Below are positions 17,066 through 25,484 of a DNA stretch of 64,000 bases, piece after piece (the stretch's first letter is position 1; every line of letters starts with the position of its first letter). A model generated the notes under the pieces. It saw only the letters and a list, made by a program, of their open reading frames with translations, searched no databases and had not been told where the DNA came from. The position numbers and the translations under genes are program-made. The DNA comes from Haloferula helveola (GTDB taxonomy: Bacteria; Verrucomicrobiota; Verrucomicrobiia; Verrucomicrobiales; Akkermansiaceae), in the NCBI RefSeq assembly GCF_037076345.1, contig NZ_AP024702.1, positions 1,426,001 through 1,490,000 of the forward strand, read 5' to 3'.

Positions 17066-18367
17066 TCAGGGATCCCCAGCGATCGCCTCTTCGAGCTTCT
17101 CGCGATCCCGCCCGCTCATCCGGGCCCGGGCCGTTTCGAGAATCATGTCCTTTTCGGACTGGTCTTCGGCCATCCGCGCCATGGCGGCCACGGCATCGAC
17201 CGAGACAGGCGTGGGCAACGCGATACCCACGACCTTGCCGAGCACCCGGGTCCGTTCATCCGGATCCTCGATCGACATCACCCACTCGCGACACGCGGGG
17301 CCGAGATTCCCATCATTCATCAGCGAGACAAGCCGCCGGTTGCCGTCATCGGTCGGCGACGGGGCCAGCCACTCGACCCAATCGATCGCGTCGCCCGCGC
17401 TCAGACTATCGAAGCGAAAAGCTGAATGCTGCCCATCCAGTTCATCGAGCGTCCAGCCGGTCGCCTCCATCACGCGGCGCGCGACTTCCGCCCGGCTTGA
17501 CCCGAATGCCGCTTTGCTCGGAATCCCGCCACTACCCGAAAGGATCGTCTCTCCATCCCGCTCCATCCGGGCGAGGGTGGTGGCAATCGCGAGCTGAGTC
17601 TCGTCATCTCCACCGGAAAAGTAGGCCCAGCAAGATCGGAGACCCCGCGTGCGGCTCCACTCCAGAGCCTGACGCACCGCCAGTTCCGGACGGGAAACCG
17701 CAAGCCCCTTGATCAGGATCGCCGCGGAGACCTGCCAGTTGTTCGAATTGGGTGGGAATCGGTCCTGATGATCCTTCCACCAGGAAAGCGCCATCTCCGG
17801 CTCTTCCCTCGCGAAGGAGGACAAGGCCGCCTGACGGATACGGTTTCTCTCGGACGCATGCATCCCATCATCCACCAGTCCGATGCCGGTTGGCGATCCT
17901 TCCACGATACCGAAGCCGTCGAGGACCGCCTTCGGATCCAGACTTGCCCAGCGTGCCGTCAGATCGCGAATGACGGCGAGGCGGCCCTCCCGATCCAGCG
18001 CATCATCGGTATCCAGACGACGGATCAGTTCCTCGAGTTCCCCGGAGTTCAGTTTGGGCAACTCGCGTCCGATCTGCACCATCAGGGTGAGCGCGCGACG
18101 CCCGGACGGCAGGGAAACTCCGGGACCGAAATCGTTTTCCCGAATGAACTGTCCGATGGTGCTCTCCAGCAAACTGACCCGGTCGACTTCCTCCCGCACC
18201 GAAAACTTCGGACCCACCAATCCGCCGTCCTCCGAGCCAATTCCGGTCCGATCCCGAAGGGCATCCCGCTCAGCGGCCAGTTGCCGGATCCGACGATGGT
18301 TCGAAGTGGCGGTCAGCGCCATCCACCCGACTACAAGAAGCAGGAATCCGACGATCGCGGCTCTCAT
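17066..18367 (-). CDS. Membrane-anchored protein of unknown function, paralogue of its upstream neighbour
   Basis: A 433-residue protein with one N-terminal membrane anchor (MRAAIVGFLLLVVGWMALTATS) followed by a predicted coiled segment (RRIRQLAAERDAL) and a helical-repeat-like body. Phrases such as RWASLDPKAVLDGF and EPEMALSWWKDHQ recur, in the style of the D-P-x-A-x-x-W repeats common in Verrucomicrobiota proteins. The start overlaps the upstream gene's stop by four bases (ATGA). The two proteins share layout and are likely duplicates that act together. No enzymatic motif seen. Confidence 0.75.
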   Translation of the reverse strand: MRAAIVGFLLLVVGWMALTATSNHRRIRQLAAERDALRDRTGIGSEDGGLVGPKFSVREEVDRVSLLESTIGQFIRENDFGPGVSLPSGRRALTLMVQIGRELPKLNSGELEELIRRLDTDDALDREGRLAVIRDLTARWASLDPKAVLDGFGIVEGSPTGIGLVDDGMHASERNRIRQAALSSFAREEPEMALSWWKDHQDRFPPNSNNWQVSAAILIKGLAVSRPELAVRQALEWSRTRGLRSCWAYFSGGDDETQLAIATTLARMERDGETILSGSGGIPSKAAFGSSRAEVARRVMEATGWTLDELDGQHSAFRFDSLSAGDAIDWVEWLAPSPTDDGNRRLVSLMNDGNLGPACREWVMSIEDPDERTRVLGKVVGIALPTPVSVDAVAAMARMAEDQSEKDMILETARARMSGRDREKLEEAIAGDP

Positions 18368-19617
18368 CGGAGTGCCTCCATCAGTTGCTCCCTCTGCCGT
18401 TCGTCGGTCACGAGGCTCCTCGCCACATCCCTCGCCGCTCCGCGGCTCTTGTCCGGCACATTGCCCAGCAGAAGAGGAAGGATCACCGAGGTATCACCGG
18501 ACTCCTCGTAAAACCGGGTGGCGAGGTCCAAGCGTTTGTCGAAGTCTTGCCCCTGGGCCTCCGCGAGCAGTTCACCGGTGGTCCGGTTCAGCCAGACCGG
18601 GTCTTCGTCGGCCAATCGATTGCGGAATTCGGTCACCGCGTCTCCAAATTCCGGAATCCCCCCGCCGCCCCATCGGATGTCCCGCGCCATGGACTCCCAG
18701 ACTTTCCGAGAGACCTCGGCATCGGCAGAGATCTCCTCGAGATAGGCGGCGGTTTCATCGAAGTCCATGCGGCTGCCGTCGCCATCGCTCCAGTTCCAGG
18801 TCGGCCAAGCCAGGACGGTGGCGACTTGGTCCGGTGGCATGGACTCGCGCACCATCTCGACCCAGTTGGCCCGCGTCTCGGGAGTCATCCGGGAAATACT
18901 CAGGGACCGAAGCGACTCCAAACGTCGCTCGGGATGAACCGCCTGCAGCAAGGCTCGCGAGTTCTCCGGTGATGTCTCCAGCTCACCATACACTCCGGCT
19001 TCAATGAACTGCCTCGCCCGCTGCGCCACAGGCGATTCCGGATCCACCGCCGTCCCGAGGTGGTTTCGAAACCAGTCGATCGCGGCATCGGCATCGCGGG
19101 AAATCCAACGGCCAAAGTATGCCGCCATCGTCGAGCCCATTTCCCCGATCCGCGGCATGTACTCGCTCAATGTGTCGGCCTCGCGGCCTTCCTTCCCGAA
19201 CATCGCACGCAGCCACTCCCGCTCGAGGAGCTCTCGGTCCCACTTGGACAGATCCGCAGCCAGATAGGCGCGCCGTGTGTCGCGCAGTTCGTCGAACGAC
19301 ATCTCCGTCAACTTCAGCTGCCAGGCGCGTGCCGGGTCGAACAATCCGATCCCGGCCGACCGAAACCCGTCGGCGACCGCGCTCCAGTCGTCGAGATCCA
19401 CATCGATCCTCGAATCGCGCTTCTCCGCGAACCGGGTGTCATCCCGAGCGGGACGCACGGGCATCGGATCCCTCTCCGCGATCTCCGCTTCCAAGGACGC
19501 GATCCGGCCGGTTTGCCAAATCAGCAAAAGGCCGCCCGCGGCCGTGAGAAGCCAAAGCACGAAGAGCCCGATCCGTTGCCGGCCGGACTTCCCGCCCACT
19601 CCCGGGAACCGCTTCAT
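18364..19617 (-). CDS. Membrane-anchored protein of unknown function, first of a coupled pair
   Basis: A 417-residue protein: basic N-terminus, one membrane segment (about residues 16-36, IGLFVLWLLTAAGGLLLIW), then IASLEAEIAERD (coiled-coil-like) and an acidic helical body with phrases such as SRDADAAIDWFRNHLG. Its plan matches the next gene downstream (anchor, short coil, helical repeats), so the pair looks like a tandem duplication. It is divergent from the toroid genes with a 197-base gap. I do not recognise a family. Confidence 0.75.
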   Translation of the reverse strand: MKRFPGVGGKSGRQRIGLFVLWLLTAAGGLLLIWQTGRIASLEAEIAERDPMPVRPARDDTRFAEKRDSRIDVDLDDWSAVADGFRSAGIGLFDPARAWQLKLTEMSFDELRDTRRAYLAADLSKWDRELLEREWLRAMFGKEGREADTLSEYMPRIGEMGSTMAAYFGRWISRDADAAIDWFRNHLGTAVDPESPVAQRARQFIEAGVYGELETSPENSRALLQAVHPERRLESLRSLSISRMTPETRANWVEMVRESMPPDQVATVLAWPTWNWSDGDGSRMDFDETAAYLEEISADAEVSRKVWESMARDIRWGGGGIPEFGDAVTEFRNRLADEDPVWLNRTTGELLAEAQGQDFDKRLDLATRFYEESGDTSVILPLLLGNVPDKSRGAARDVARSLVTDERQREQLMEALR

Positions 19618-19814
19618 TCGCCTGAACCTCTATCTCTCCGGCCCATATCTCTCAAGCGGCGGCCGTTTCCGGCCCGGTTCGAAAAAGTGGGAAGGAGCGC
19701 CCTGCGCGCGATTTACCTCCGATTTACCAAGAATCCGTCACACGGCGGTGTCTTTCTTCAATAGAGACTGGAGATCCGCTCAACGGACTCCGGTCACAAC
19801 CCGAAGAAAGCACG

Positions 19815-21158
19815 ATGAAACTCCAATTCCTGACCGCACTGCTCGCGAGCTCCCTGCTCTACGCCGAGACCTCGATCGAGGCCCCGCCGGCCGCCCCCGC
19901 GCCGGCGAAAACCACCGAAGTCGCCCCCACTCCGGAACCGTCCCCCGCTCCCCAACCCGAACCGAAGCCCGTTTCCGAACCGAAGCCGCTCGGCACCGCC
20001 GCCAACAACGGCCTCGCATGGCTCGCCAAGACCCAGAACGCCGACGGTGGCTGGGGGCAAGGCGGCGGCTGGCGCGTGAACCTTTCCAACGGACAAGGGG
20101 GCGGTCGCGTCGAAGGCGCGGACGTTGCCGATCCGTCCGACATCGGCAACACCGCGATCGTCTTGCAAGCCTTCATCCGCGCCGGCTTCCGGGCCGACAA
20201 AGGTGAGTATTCGGCCGTCACGTCGAGAGCGGCGGAGTTCATCCTCTCACAAGTCGAGAAATGCGACTCGGACACGTTGTTCGTCACCGACGTTCGTGAC
20301 ACCCAGCTGCAATCGAAGATCGGCCGCTACGTCGACACCTTCCTCGCGGCTCAGATCCTCTCGGAACTCAAAGGACAGCTCTCGGAGGCCAACGAAGCGC
20401 GGCGTGCCAAGCTCCTCGACAAGGTCATCGCCAAAATCGAAAAGCATCAGAACGACGAGGGCGCCTTCGCCGGCAACAGCGGATGGGCCGCAACCCTGTC
20501 CCAAGGCATTTGCAGCAACGCGCTGAACTCCGCCTTCGCCGCCGGCGCCAAGATCAAGGCGGAGACCTTGGAGAAGGATCACCTCCAGAATGCGGACGGA
20601 CTCGACCGCCAGACTGGAACCGTCGCCGCGGGACGTGCCGTCGGTGACGCGGGCGTCGACATCTACCGCTATGCCTCGAAGCTCCGCGGCATGACCGGCT
20701 ACGCGTGGACCAACGACAAGCGCCGGCAGGAGCTGAACACGGTGGTCAATTCGCCAACGGCATCCGACAACGAGAAGGAACAGGCGAGCGATGAGCTGAA
20801 GAAGATCGACCGCTCCGATGCCGACCAGCAGGTCCTGCTCAAGCAGGTGGCCGCGAAGGCAGGTGAACAGAAATTCGTCAACGGTTTCGGCAACAACGGC
20901 GGCGAGGAATTCATCAGCTACATGAACATCGGCGAGGCGCTCCGCTCCGAGGGCGGCGAGGCGTGGACCAACTGGGATGCCAAGATGACGAAGACGCTCA
21001 ACGACGCGCAGAACGCCGACGGATCGTGGTCGGGCCAGCACTGCATCACCGGGCGCACCTTCTGCACCGCCAGCGCGCTAATGGTGCTCATGACCGACCG
21101 CGCCCCAGTGCCGGTCGAATCTCCGATCGCCGCCAAAGACGGTCAGGACCAGCAATGA
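19815..21158 (+). CDS. Secreted alpha/alpha-toroid (prenyltransferase/squalene-cyclase-like repeat) protein
   Basis: A 447-residue protein with a signal peptide (MKLQFLTALLASSLLYA), a long proline/alanine/glutamate linker (residues about 20-58, many PxPEP units) and then toroid repeats. These include GLAWLAKTQNADGGWGQGG near the start and LNDAQNADGSWSGQHCITGRTFCTASAL at the end, which resemble the QW repeats of terpene cyclases. Related secreted proteins are abundant in Planctomycetes and Verrucomicrobiota and lack a demonstrated reaction. No DXDD cyclase motif seen, so enzymatic activity is not claimed. It overlaps the next gene (ATGA). Confidence 0.75.
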   Translation: MKLQFLTALLASSLLYAETSIEAPPAAPAPAKTTEVAPTPEPSPAPQPEPKPVSEPKPLGTAANNGLAWLAKTQNADGGWGQGGGWRVNLSNGQGGGRVEGADVADPSDIGNTAIVLQAFIRAGFRADKGEYSAVTSRAAEFILSQVEKCDSDTLFVTDVRDTQLQSKIGRYVDTFLAAQILSELKGQLSEANEARRAKLLDKVIAKIEKHQNDEGAFAGNSGWAATLSQGICSNALNSAFAAGAKIKAETLEKDHLQNADGLDRQTGTVAAGRAVGDAGVDIYRYASKLRGMTGYAWTNDKRRQELNTVVNSPTASDNEKEQASDELKKIDRSDADQQVLLKQVAAKAGEQKFVNGFGNNGGEEFISYMNIGEALRSEGGEAWTNWDAKMTKTLNDAQNADGSWSGQHCITGRTFCTASALMVLMTDRAPVPVESPIAAKDGQDQQ

Positions 21159-22165
21159 AACGCGCCGACTTCCTGCGTCTGCTGCTGCTCGCCCCGCTGG
21201 GCGGGCAGCGGCTTGCAGCGTCCGAGAGCAGCATGGCCGGAGCGGTCGAATGGCTGCTTTCCCGACAATCGCCCGACGGGGCGTGGCGGTCCGACGCCTA
21301 CGGTGCGTTTCGGGACGGGCGGGCACTGACCCCGGTGGTGTTGCGCTGCCTCTCGCTGATTCCGGATCCGTCCCTCGACGACTCACGGGACAAAGCCGTG
21401 AAGTGGCTGCTCGGAAAGGGAGCCAGCCTGTTCGAGCACTTTCCCATCCACGCGGCATCCTCCGTCCTTGAGTGCGCGGCTCAGCTTGAGAGTTTGGCTC
21501 CGCTGAGGGGCCCTGCCCTGTCGCGGCTTGTCGAGTTGCGCCTCCCCGGCGGCGGCTGGAGCTACTCGCCCGTGCCGCCAAAACCGGGGGTCGACCTTGC
21601 TCCGATGCAGCAACCCAACCTCTCCGCCACCGCGATCGCGCTCGACGGTCTCCACGCCGCCCGGGCACCGATCATGGAAGAGACTCTCGGTTTCATCCAG
21701 GGGTGCCAGAACTTCGGCACGCCGGACGCCGAATTCGATGACGGCGGCTTCTTCCAAATGCCGCTCGACCCGGCCCGCAACAAGGCCGGCAGCGCCGGCA
21801 TCGGAAAGGACGGCCGGAAGCGCTTCCTTTCCTACGCCGCGGCTACAGCTGATGGTCTCCGAGCGCTTCGCCTCTCCGGCGAGCCGCCCGATTCCGCCCG
21901 ATGCGCGGCAGGACGGGCATGGCTCAAGCGCTTCCGCTGGACACCCGATGCCGCTCCGTCCGATCTCGCCTACTACACCGCCCGCAGTCTCACCCTGACC
22001 GCTGCAATCGACTCGGAAACTCCCCGCTACGACCTCCCCGCTTCGCTCTCACAGTCCCGCCGACCCGATGGCTCGTGGCTGAATCCCGCCGGAGAAATGC
22101 GGGAGAACTGCCCTCTCGTGGCGAGCTCGCTGGCGCTCGAAGCCACCCTGCGCTCAACCATTTGA
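21155..22165 (+). CDS. Second alpha/alpha-toroid (prenyltransferase-like) exported protein
   Basis: A 336-residue protein with a short N-terminal export signal (MKRADFLRLLLLAPLGGQRL). Toroid repeats include AVEWLLSRQSPDGAWRSDAYG and SRRPDGSWLNPAGEM near the C-terminus, with EFDDGGFFQMPLDPARNKAG in the middle. The start is set by the ATGA overlap with the previous gene. Both products share the fold, so they may form a heteromer, as protein prenyltransferase subunits do; that is inference. No metal-site or cyclase motif could be assigned. Confidence 0.75.
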   Translation: MKRADFLRLLLLAPLGGQRLAASESSMAGAVEWLLSRQSPDGAWRSDAYGAFRDGRALTPVVLRCLSLIPDPSLDDSRDKAVKWLLGKGASLFEHFPIHAASSVLECAAQLESLAPLRGPALSRLVELRLPGGGWSYSPVPPKPGVDLAPMQQPNLSATAIALDGLHAARAPIMEETLGFIQGCQNFGTPDAEFDDGGFFQMPLDPARNKAGSAGIGKDGRKRFLSYAAATADGLRALRLSGEPPDSARCAAGRAWLKRFRWTPDAAPSDLAYYTARSLTLTAAIDSETPRYDLPASLSQSRRPDGSWLNPAGEMRENCPLVASSLALEATLRSTI

Positions 22166-22242
22166 CAGACGCCCGGACCCACCGACGGCTCCGTTTCCGA
22201 ATTCAACTCGACCTCACACGGTCGCTGGTCGAGAGTGCCAGC

Positions 22243-22761
22243 ATGATCCGTCCTCTCATCGCCACACTTCTCCTCGCCCTGCCGCTGCTCGCGGGCGACC
22301 GGGTGAAATTCTCCGACGACGCGTATTCGCTCGAGTTCCCGCAGGGCTGGAAGAAGGCCAAGTCCCCGACGCCCGACGCCGAGTTCGCGCGACAGAGCGC
22401 GGACGAAACGGTGATCGTCTCGGTGAACTGCAGCAAGATTCCGGCAGGGGCCGAAGCCGACCTCGATGCGATGGGCAAGGCGACGGCCAAGAACTACGCC
22501 GAAGTGATCCAATTCAAAGGCGAGGCGAAGATGTCCGACGGCACCCTCGATGGTTGCAAAGCCAAGTTCATCACGATGGCCCCTCAGAACGAGGAGGAAG
22601 GACAGCTTGGCATGTTCGTGATTCTCATCGACAGCCGCGAGCACCTGGTCCGCGTGATTGCAACGATGGCTCCCCAACTCACCAACGAGACCCGCGAAGC
22701 TTGCCTCGGCGTCGTGAAGTCCTTCCGTCGCGAGGATACCGACGAGAAGAAGGAAGAGTGA
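22243..22761 (+). CDS. Small secreted protein, PsbP/DcrB-like fold suspected
   Basis: A 172-residue protein with a signal peptide (MIRPLIATLLLALPLLAGD). The mature part reads VKFSDDAYSLEFPQGWKKAKSP followed by alternating strands and ends in a charged tail (REDTDEKKEE). The opening (a strand with Y-x-L-x-F-P-x-G-W) is typical of small lipid- or membrane-associated PsbP/DcrB-like domains; this is a resemblance only. It lies 77 bases after the toroid pair on the same strand and could share their transcript. Confidence 0.65.
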   Translation: MIRPLIATLLLALPLLAGDRVKFSDDAYSLEFPQGWKKAKSPTPDAEFARQSADETVIVSVNCSKIPAGAEADLDAMGKATAKNYAEVIQFKGEAKMSDGTLDGCKAKFITMAPQNEEEGQLGMFVILIDSREHLVRVIATMAPQLTNETREACLGVVKSFRREDTDEKKEE

Positions 22762-22770
22762 ACCAGACGG

Positions 22771-23232
22771 CTACTCCCCGCTGGCCTTCTTCTTGAGGAA
22801 TCCGAGGATCTTCGAGAAATCGACCTTCTTCTCCGACTCACCGACTTGGAAAACGATCCGGGCCGTTTTGCCGTTGGCGACCACGTTGGCGAGATAGTTT
22901 CCGGGCGGCAGCTTCTTCTTGTCCATCGTGTCGCTCAGCTTCACCTGCTTCGTTTCCTTGGCAAAGATGATCGCCGCCGCCTGGGTCTCGACCACGGTGC
23001 CGTCTTCTTTGCAGGGAAAGGCATTCACGATCAGCATCGGAACCTCCGCATCGAGTTCCAGCACCGCATCCGGTTTCACCGGCTTGTCGATCTGAGCGAA
23101 GAGGTCGTTGCCATCCGCCATCTCCGCCTTCTCGCCGCCGAGGCTCAGGTCGAAGGGAAGGAACAACGGACGTTCGTCTGCATGGGCGGAACCGATCGCG
23201 AGACAGGCGAGAAGAGTGGGAAGGCATTTCAT
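22771..23232 (-). CDS. Small secreted protein of unknown function
   Basis: A 153-residue exported protein (MKCLPTLLACLAIGSAHAD signal peptide) with a beta-rich mature part. It contains VLELDAEVPMLIVNAFPCKEDG, and PPGNYLANVVANGKTARIVFQV, which looks like the closing strands of an immunoglobulin-like or transthyretin-like domain. The start at 23232 is preferred over an ATG 30 bases upstream because it gives a clean signal peptide. It is convergent with the preceding gene, nine bases between stops. Function not recognised. Confidence 0.65.
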   Translation of the reverse strand: MKCLPTLLACLAIGSAHADERPLFLPFDLSLGGEKAEMADGNDLFAQIDKPVKPDAVLELDAEVPMLIVNAFPCKEDGTVVETQAAAIIFAKETKQVKLSDTMDKKKLPPGNYLANVVANGKTARIVFQVGESEKKVDFSKILGFLKKKASGE

Positions 23233-23271
23233 CGTTTCATGCAAAACCAACCATCGCCTCACGACAAGCCT

Positions 23272-23385
23272 TGGGAGGCGGGACGCCCCCGTCCCGCAAC
23301 CAACCCGGGACTTTCACGCAGCGAAAACCGCACGCCCCGCCAGTCGCGCTCGATCGGTTGCGGGACGGGGGCGTCCCGCCTCCCA
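23272..23385. repeat. Perfect 30-base inverted repeat with palindromic arms
   Basis: Arms 23272-23301 and 23356-23385 are exact reverse complements separated by 54 bases. Each arm has an inner palindrome, gcgggacg-cccc-cgtcccgc, with a four-C apex. It lies between two minus-strand genes. The same plan (variable stem, C4 apex) recurs at 38093-38112 and 39980-40001. Confidence 0.92.
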
Positions 23386-23386
23386 C

Positions 23387-24238
23387 TCACACCTGCGCGG
23401 CCAAAAGGAGCTCACGCAACCTCTCCGCATCGGTTGCGGAACTCTTAGCGACGAAGCCTCGGGCATGCGCGAAGTGGACGTCGTCCTCCTTCTCGATGCG
23501 TGTGAAGTCGAAGCGCAGGTCATCCCGGAAACGCGACAGCCCGTAGCCGGAACCGCGCCTGTCGGGATAGACAAGGCCCGAGACCGTTTCCTCCAGACCG
23601 ATCGCCTCAAGATGACGGCCAAGTCCGGCCGACGGTTCATCGGGCAGCGGCTCGGTGCGCGGCATGAACAGCACCTTCAGCTCACCGACCTCCCACACTT
23701 CCGCGTGCTGCGCGATGAACTCGAGGCGCTCGCGCAAAGAACGCAGATACTCCAGGAGGTCGCCGCCGATCCAACACATGACCTCGTAGAGTGGCTCGCC
23801 GGGCGAAACCTCCGAAACCGAGGCAAACCGGCGCAGCAGCGTAATGTCGATGGGGGAGTTCAGCTTCGCCATCACCTCGGGCTCGACCCCGAGCCAGGCC
23901 GCCGTTCCGCGGGGACCGGTGACGTCGAGACGCTCGGAAGTTTCGAGCCAGTCACAGAAGCGTCGGGCGTCCTCGTAAACCCCCAGATCCATCAACACGA
24001 GACTGAGCGCGCAGACCGGATCGTGGTCAGCGGGAAACTGGTGGTGGTCGAAGTTCGAGCGTTCGCGCTCGTGCTCGCCGCCGACGTCGATGACCGCGAC
24101 CTCCGGGTCGGCGAGGTCCGCATCGTTCGGCTCGCGCCGGACAATCTCGCAGCGGTGCACGGAGGCGAGCACGCAGCAGGCGAGGAACTCGTCCTTATGC
24201 GCGCCGCCGGGGTGGGTCAGGATCTGGCGAATCGACAT
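23387..24238 (-). CDS. MYG1/UPF0160 family metal-dependent hydrolase
   Basis: A 283-residue protein matching the MYG1 family, DHH-like phosphoesterases reported in eukaryotes to be 3'-5' RNA exonucleases. Seen: ILTHPGGAHKDEFLACCVLA (metal ligands, normally T-H-x-G-x-x-H-x-D-E), VIDVGGEHERERSNFDHHQF (DHH-type motif) and a second half with LEETVSGLVYPDRRGSGYGL. It is slightly shorter than eukaryotic forms. The start at 24238 (MSIRQILTHPGG) is used; 36 upstream bases are also open. The bacterial role is not established. Confidence 0.8.
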   Translation of the reverse strand: MSIRQILTHPGGAHKDEFLACCVLASVHRCEIVRREPNDADLADPEVAVIDVGGEHERERSNFDHHQFPADHDPVCALSLVLMDLGVYEDARRFCDWLETSERLDVTGPRGTAAWLGVEPEVMAKLNSPIDITLLRRFASVSEVSPGEPLYEVMCWIGGDLLEYLRSLRERLEFIAQHAEVWEVGELKVLFMPRTEPLPDEPSAGLGRHLEAIGLEETVSGLVYPDRRGSGYGLSRFRDDLRFDFTRIEKEDDVHFAHARGFVAKSSATDAERLRELLLAAQV

Positions 24239-24287
24239 GGCCGCGCAGCCTATCCGGGAAGCAGCGCATGACAACCCCGCTGCGGCA

Positions 24288-25097
24288 TCAGCCGAACTTC
24301 AGCGTGAACCGCGCCTTGCCCTCGGGGTCCTTGAGCGGATCGGGCTTCCAACCGAAGGTGAAGCCCTTGTAGAGCGGACGCTTTTCGCCGTTCCAGAACT
24401 CGAACAGTCCCTTGTCGCCGGACTCGAGATCGATCTTCGCGCCCTTGTAGCCGTCGAGGTCAATCCGGGCGGTCTTGATACCCGGTCCGCTGACGTCCTC
24501 CTTCTCCGCCCAGACCGGATCCCAGCCGTCGAACCGAAGCTTCTTCCCATCCGAGCGCTCCACCTGGATACGATCTCCGTCGGCCTTGTCCTCCACGTCC
24601 TCCTCATTCTTCGTGTGGTAGTAGACATTCGGCACCCGGACGCGGATCGAGAGGCGGATCGGATTCTCGGTCAGCTCCCCCTTGTCCAAGATCTTTCCTC
24701 CTCCGAGGATCTCATCGCCATCCAGTTCGAAGTGGACCTCGAACTTCGCGCCGCCGGTCACCGTTCCGCGGTAGCTGATCTTCTCCGCTTCGGCGGTCGA
24801 TTCGGTCAGCGCCTCCCAGCCACCGTCCTGAGCCTTCTTGGTCACCACCCTCCCACCGGGCAGCACCTCCTCGATCACCGGGATGATGTCGATCCAGTAG
24901 CGCGGGCTGATCGGCTCCTTCTTTTGCAGAGGGATCAACGACGCCTCGCCATCATTCTTCACGCCGAAACGGAAGTCGCGGCATTCATAACCCGCATACC
25001 ACCCGATCCAGGGTTGGTCATTGAGCTGCGGCAGATTGCCGGCAAGCGCGGATCCGAAGACGACGACAGAAGAAAGGAACCATCCGAGTTTCATCAT
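24288..25097 (-). CDS. Secreted protein of unknown function
   Basis: A 269-residue protein with a signal peptide (MMKLGWFLSSVVVFGSALAG) and a mature part rich in Trp, Asp and Lys. Sections such as WIGWYAGYECRDFRFGVKNDGE and RIDLDGYKGAKIDLESGDKG suggest a beta-sandwich. It belongs to no family I can name. The start is one of two adjacent ATG codons (25097 or 25094). It stands 49 bases upstream of the MYG1-like gene on the same strand. Confidence 0.65.
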   Translation of the reverse strand: MMKLGWFLSSVVVFGSALAGNLPQLNDQPWIGWYAGYECRDFRFGVKNDGEASLIPLQKKEPISPRYWIDIIPVIEEVLPGGRVVTKKAQDGGWEALTESTAEAEKISYRGTVTGGAKFEVHFELDGDEILGGGKILDKGELTENPIRLSIRVRVPNVYYHTKNEEDVEDKADGDRIQVERSDGKKLRFDGWDPVWAEKEDVSGPGIKTARIDLDGYKGAKIDLESGDKGLFEFWNGEKRPLYKGFTFGWKPDPLKDPEGKARFTLKFG

Positions 25098-25147
25098 GCT
25101 GGCACACTAAGCGCAGCAACTCGGAAGAGGCCAGAGAGAATCGGCCT

Positions 25148-25345
25148 TCAGAAGAGCCAAAAACCGACGACGGTCACCGCGCCAACCGCAAAGGAAAACA
25201 TGCAGGTCGCCACCGCGAAGAGCCGGTCGAGTTTCTTCTCAACTTCGGCGGATTGCTCGCGGCCGGGATTGCAACCCTCGTGGAGGGCAACTGCTTGGGC
25301 ATCCGAATAAGCCTTCTGGAGCTCGGGGAGACGGTGGGGAGTCAT
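25148..25345 (-). CDS. Small membrane protein of unknown function
   Basis: A 65-residue frame: a soluble helical N-terminus (LPELQKAYSDAQAVALHEG), a charged linker (EQSAEVEKKLDRL) and one C-terminal membrane helix (about residues 43-64). The hydrophobic end and clear charge partition make it look real, though no Shine-Dalgarno is seen. It is convergent with nothing and lies between the secreted protein and the nitrilase fusion. Confidence 0.45.
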   Translation of the reverse strand: MTPHRLPELQKAYSDAQAVALHEGCNPGREQSAEVEKKLDRLFAVATCMFSFAVGAVTVVGFWLF

Positions 25346-25461
25346 GGGAGGGAGAAGGTTTGAGCTTCTTAACTACCAATCGACACCAAGCTTCGCAATT
25401 TCCAAATTATTAGATTTTCCACGCAATCACGTAGTTCGGAGCGGTTCTCCGCCCGAATTAT

Positions 25462-25484
25462 CAACAAAACAGGCATCTCTGCCT
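25462..25484 (-). terminator. Terminator after the GNAT-nitrilase gene
   Basis: On the minus strand AGGCA-GAGA-TGCCT is followed by GTTTTGTTG, starting right at the stop codon of the fusion gene. Confidence 0.55.
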
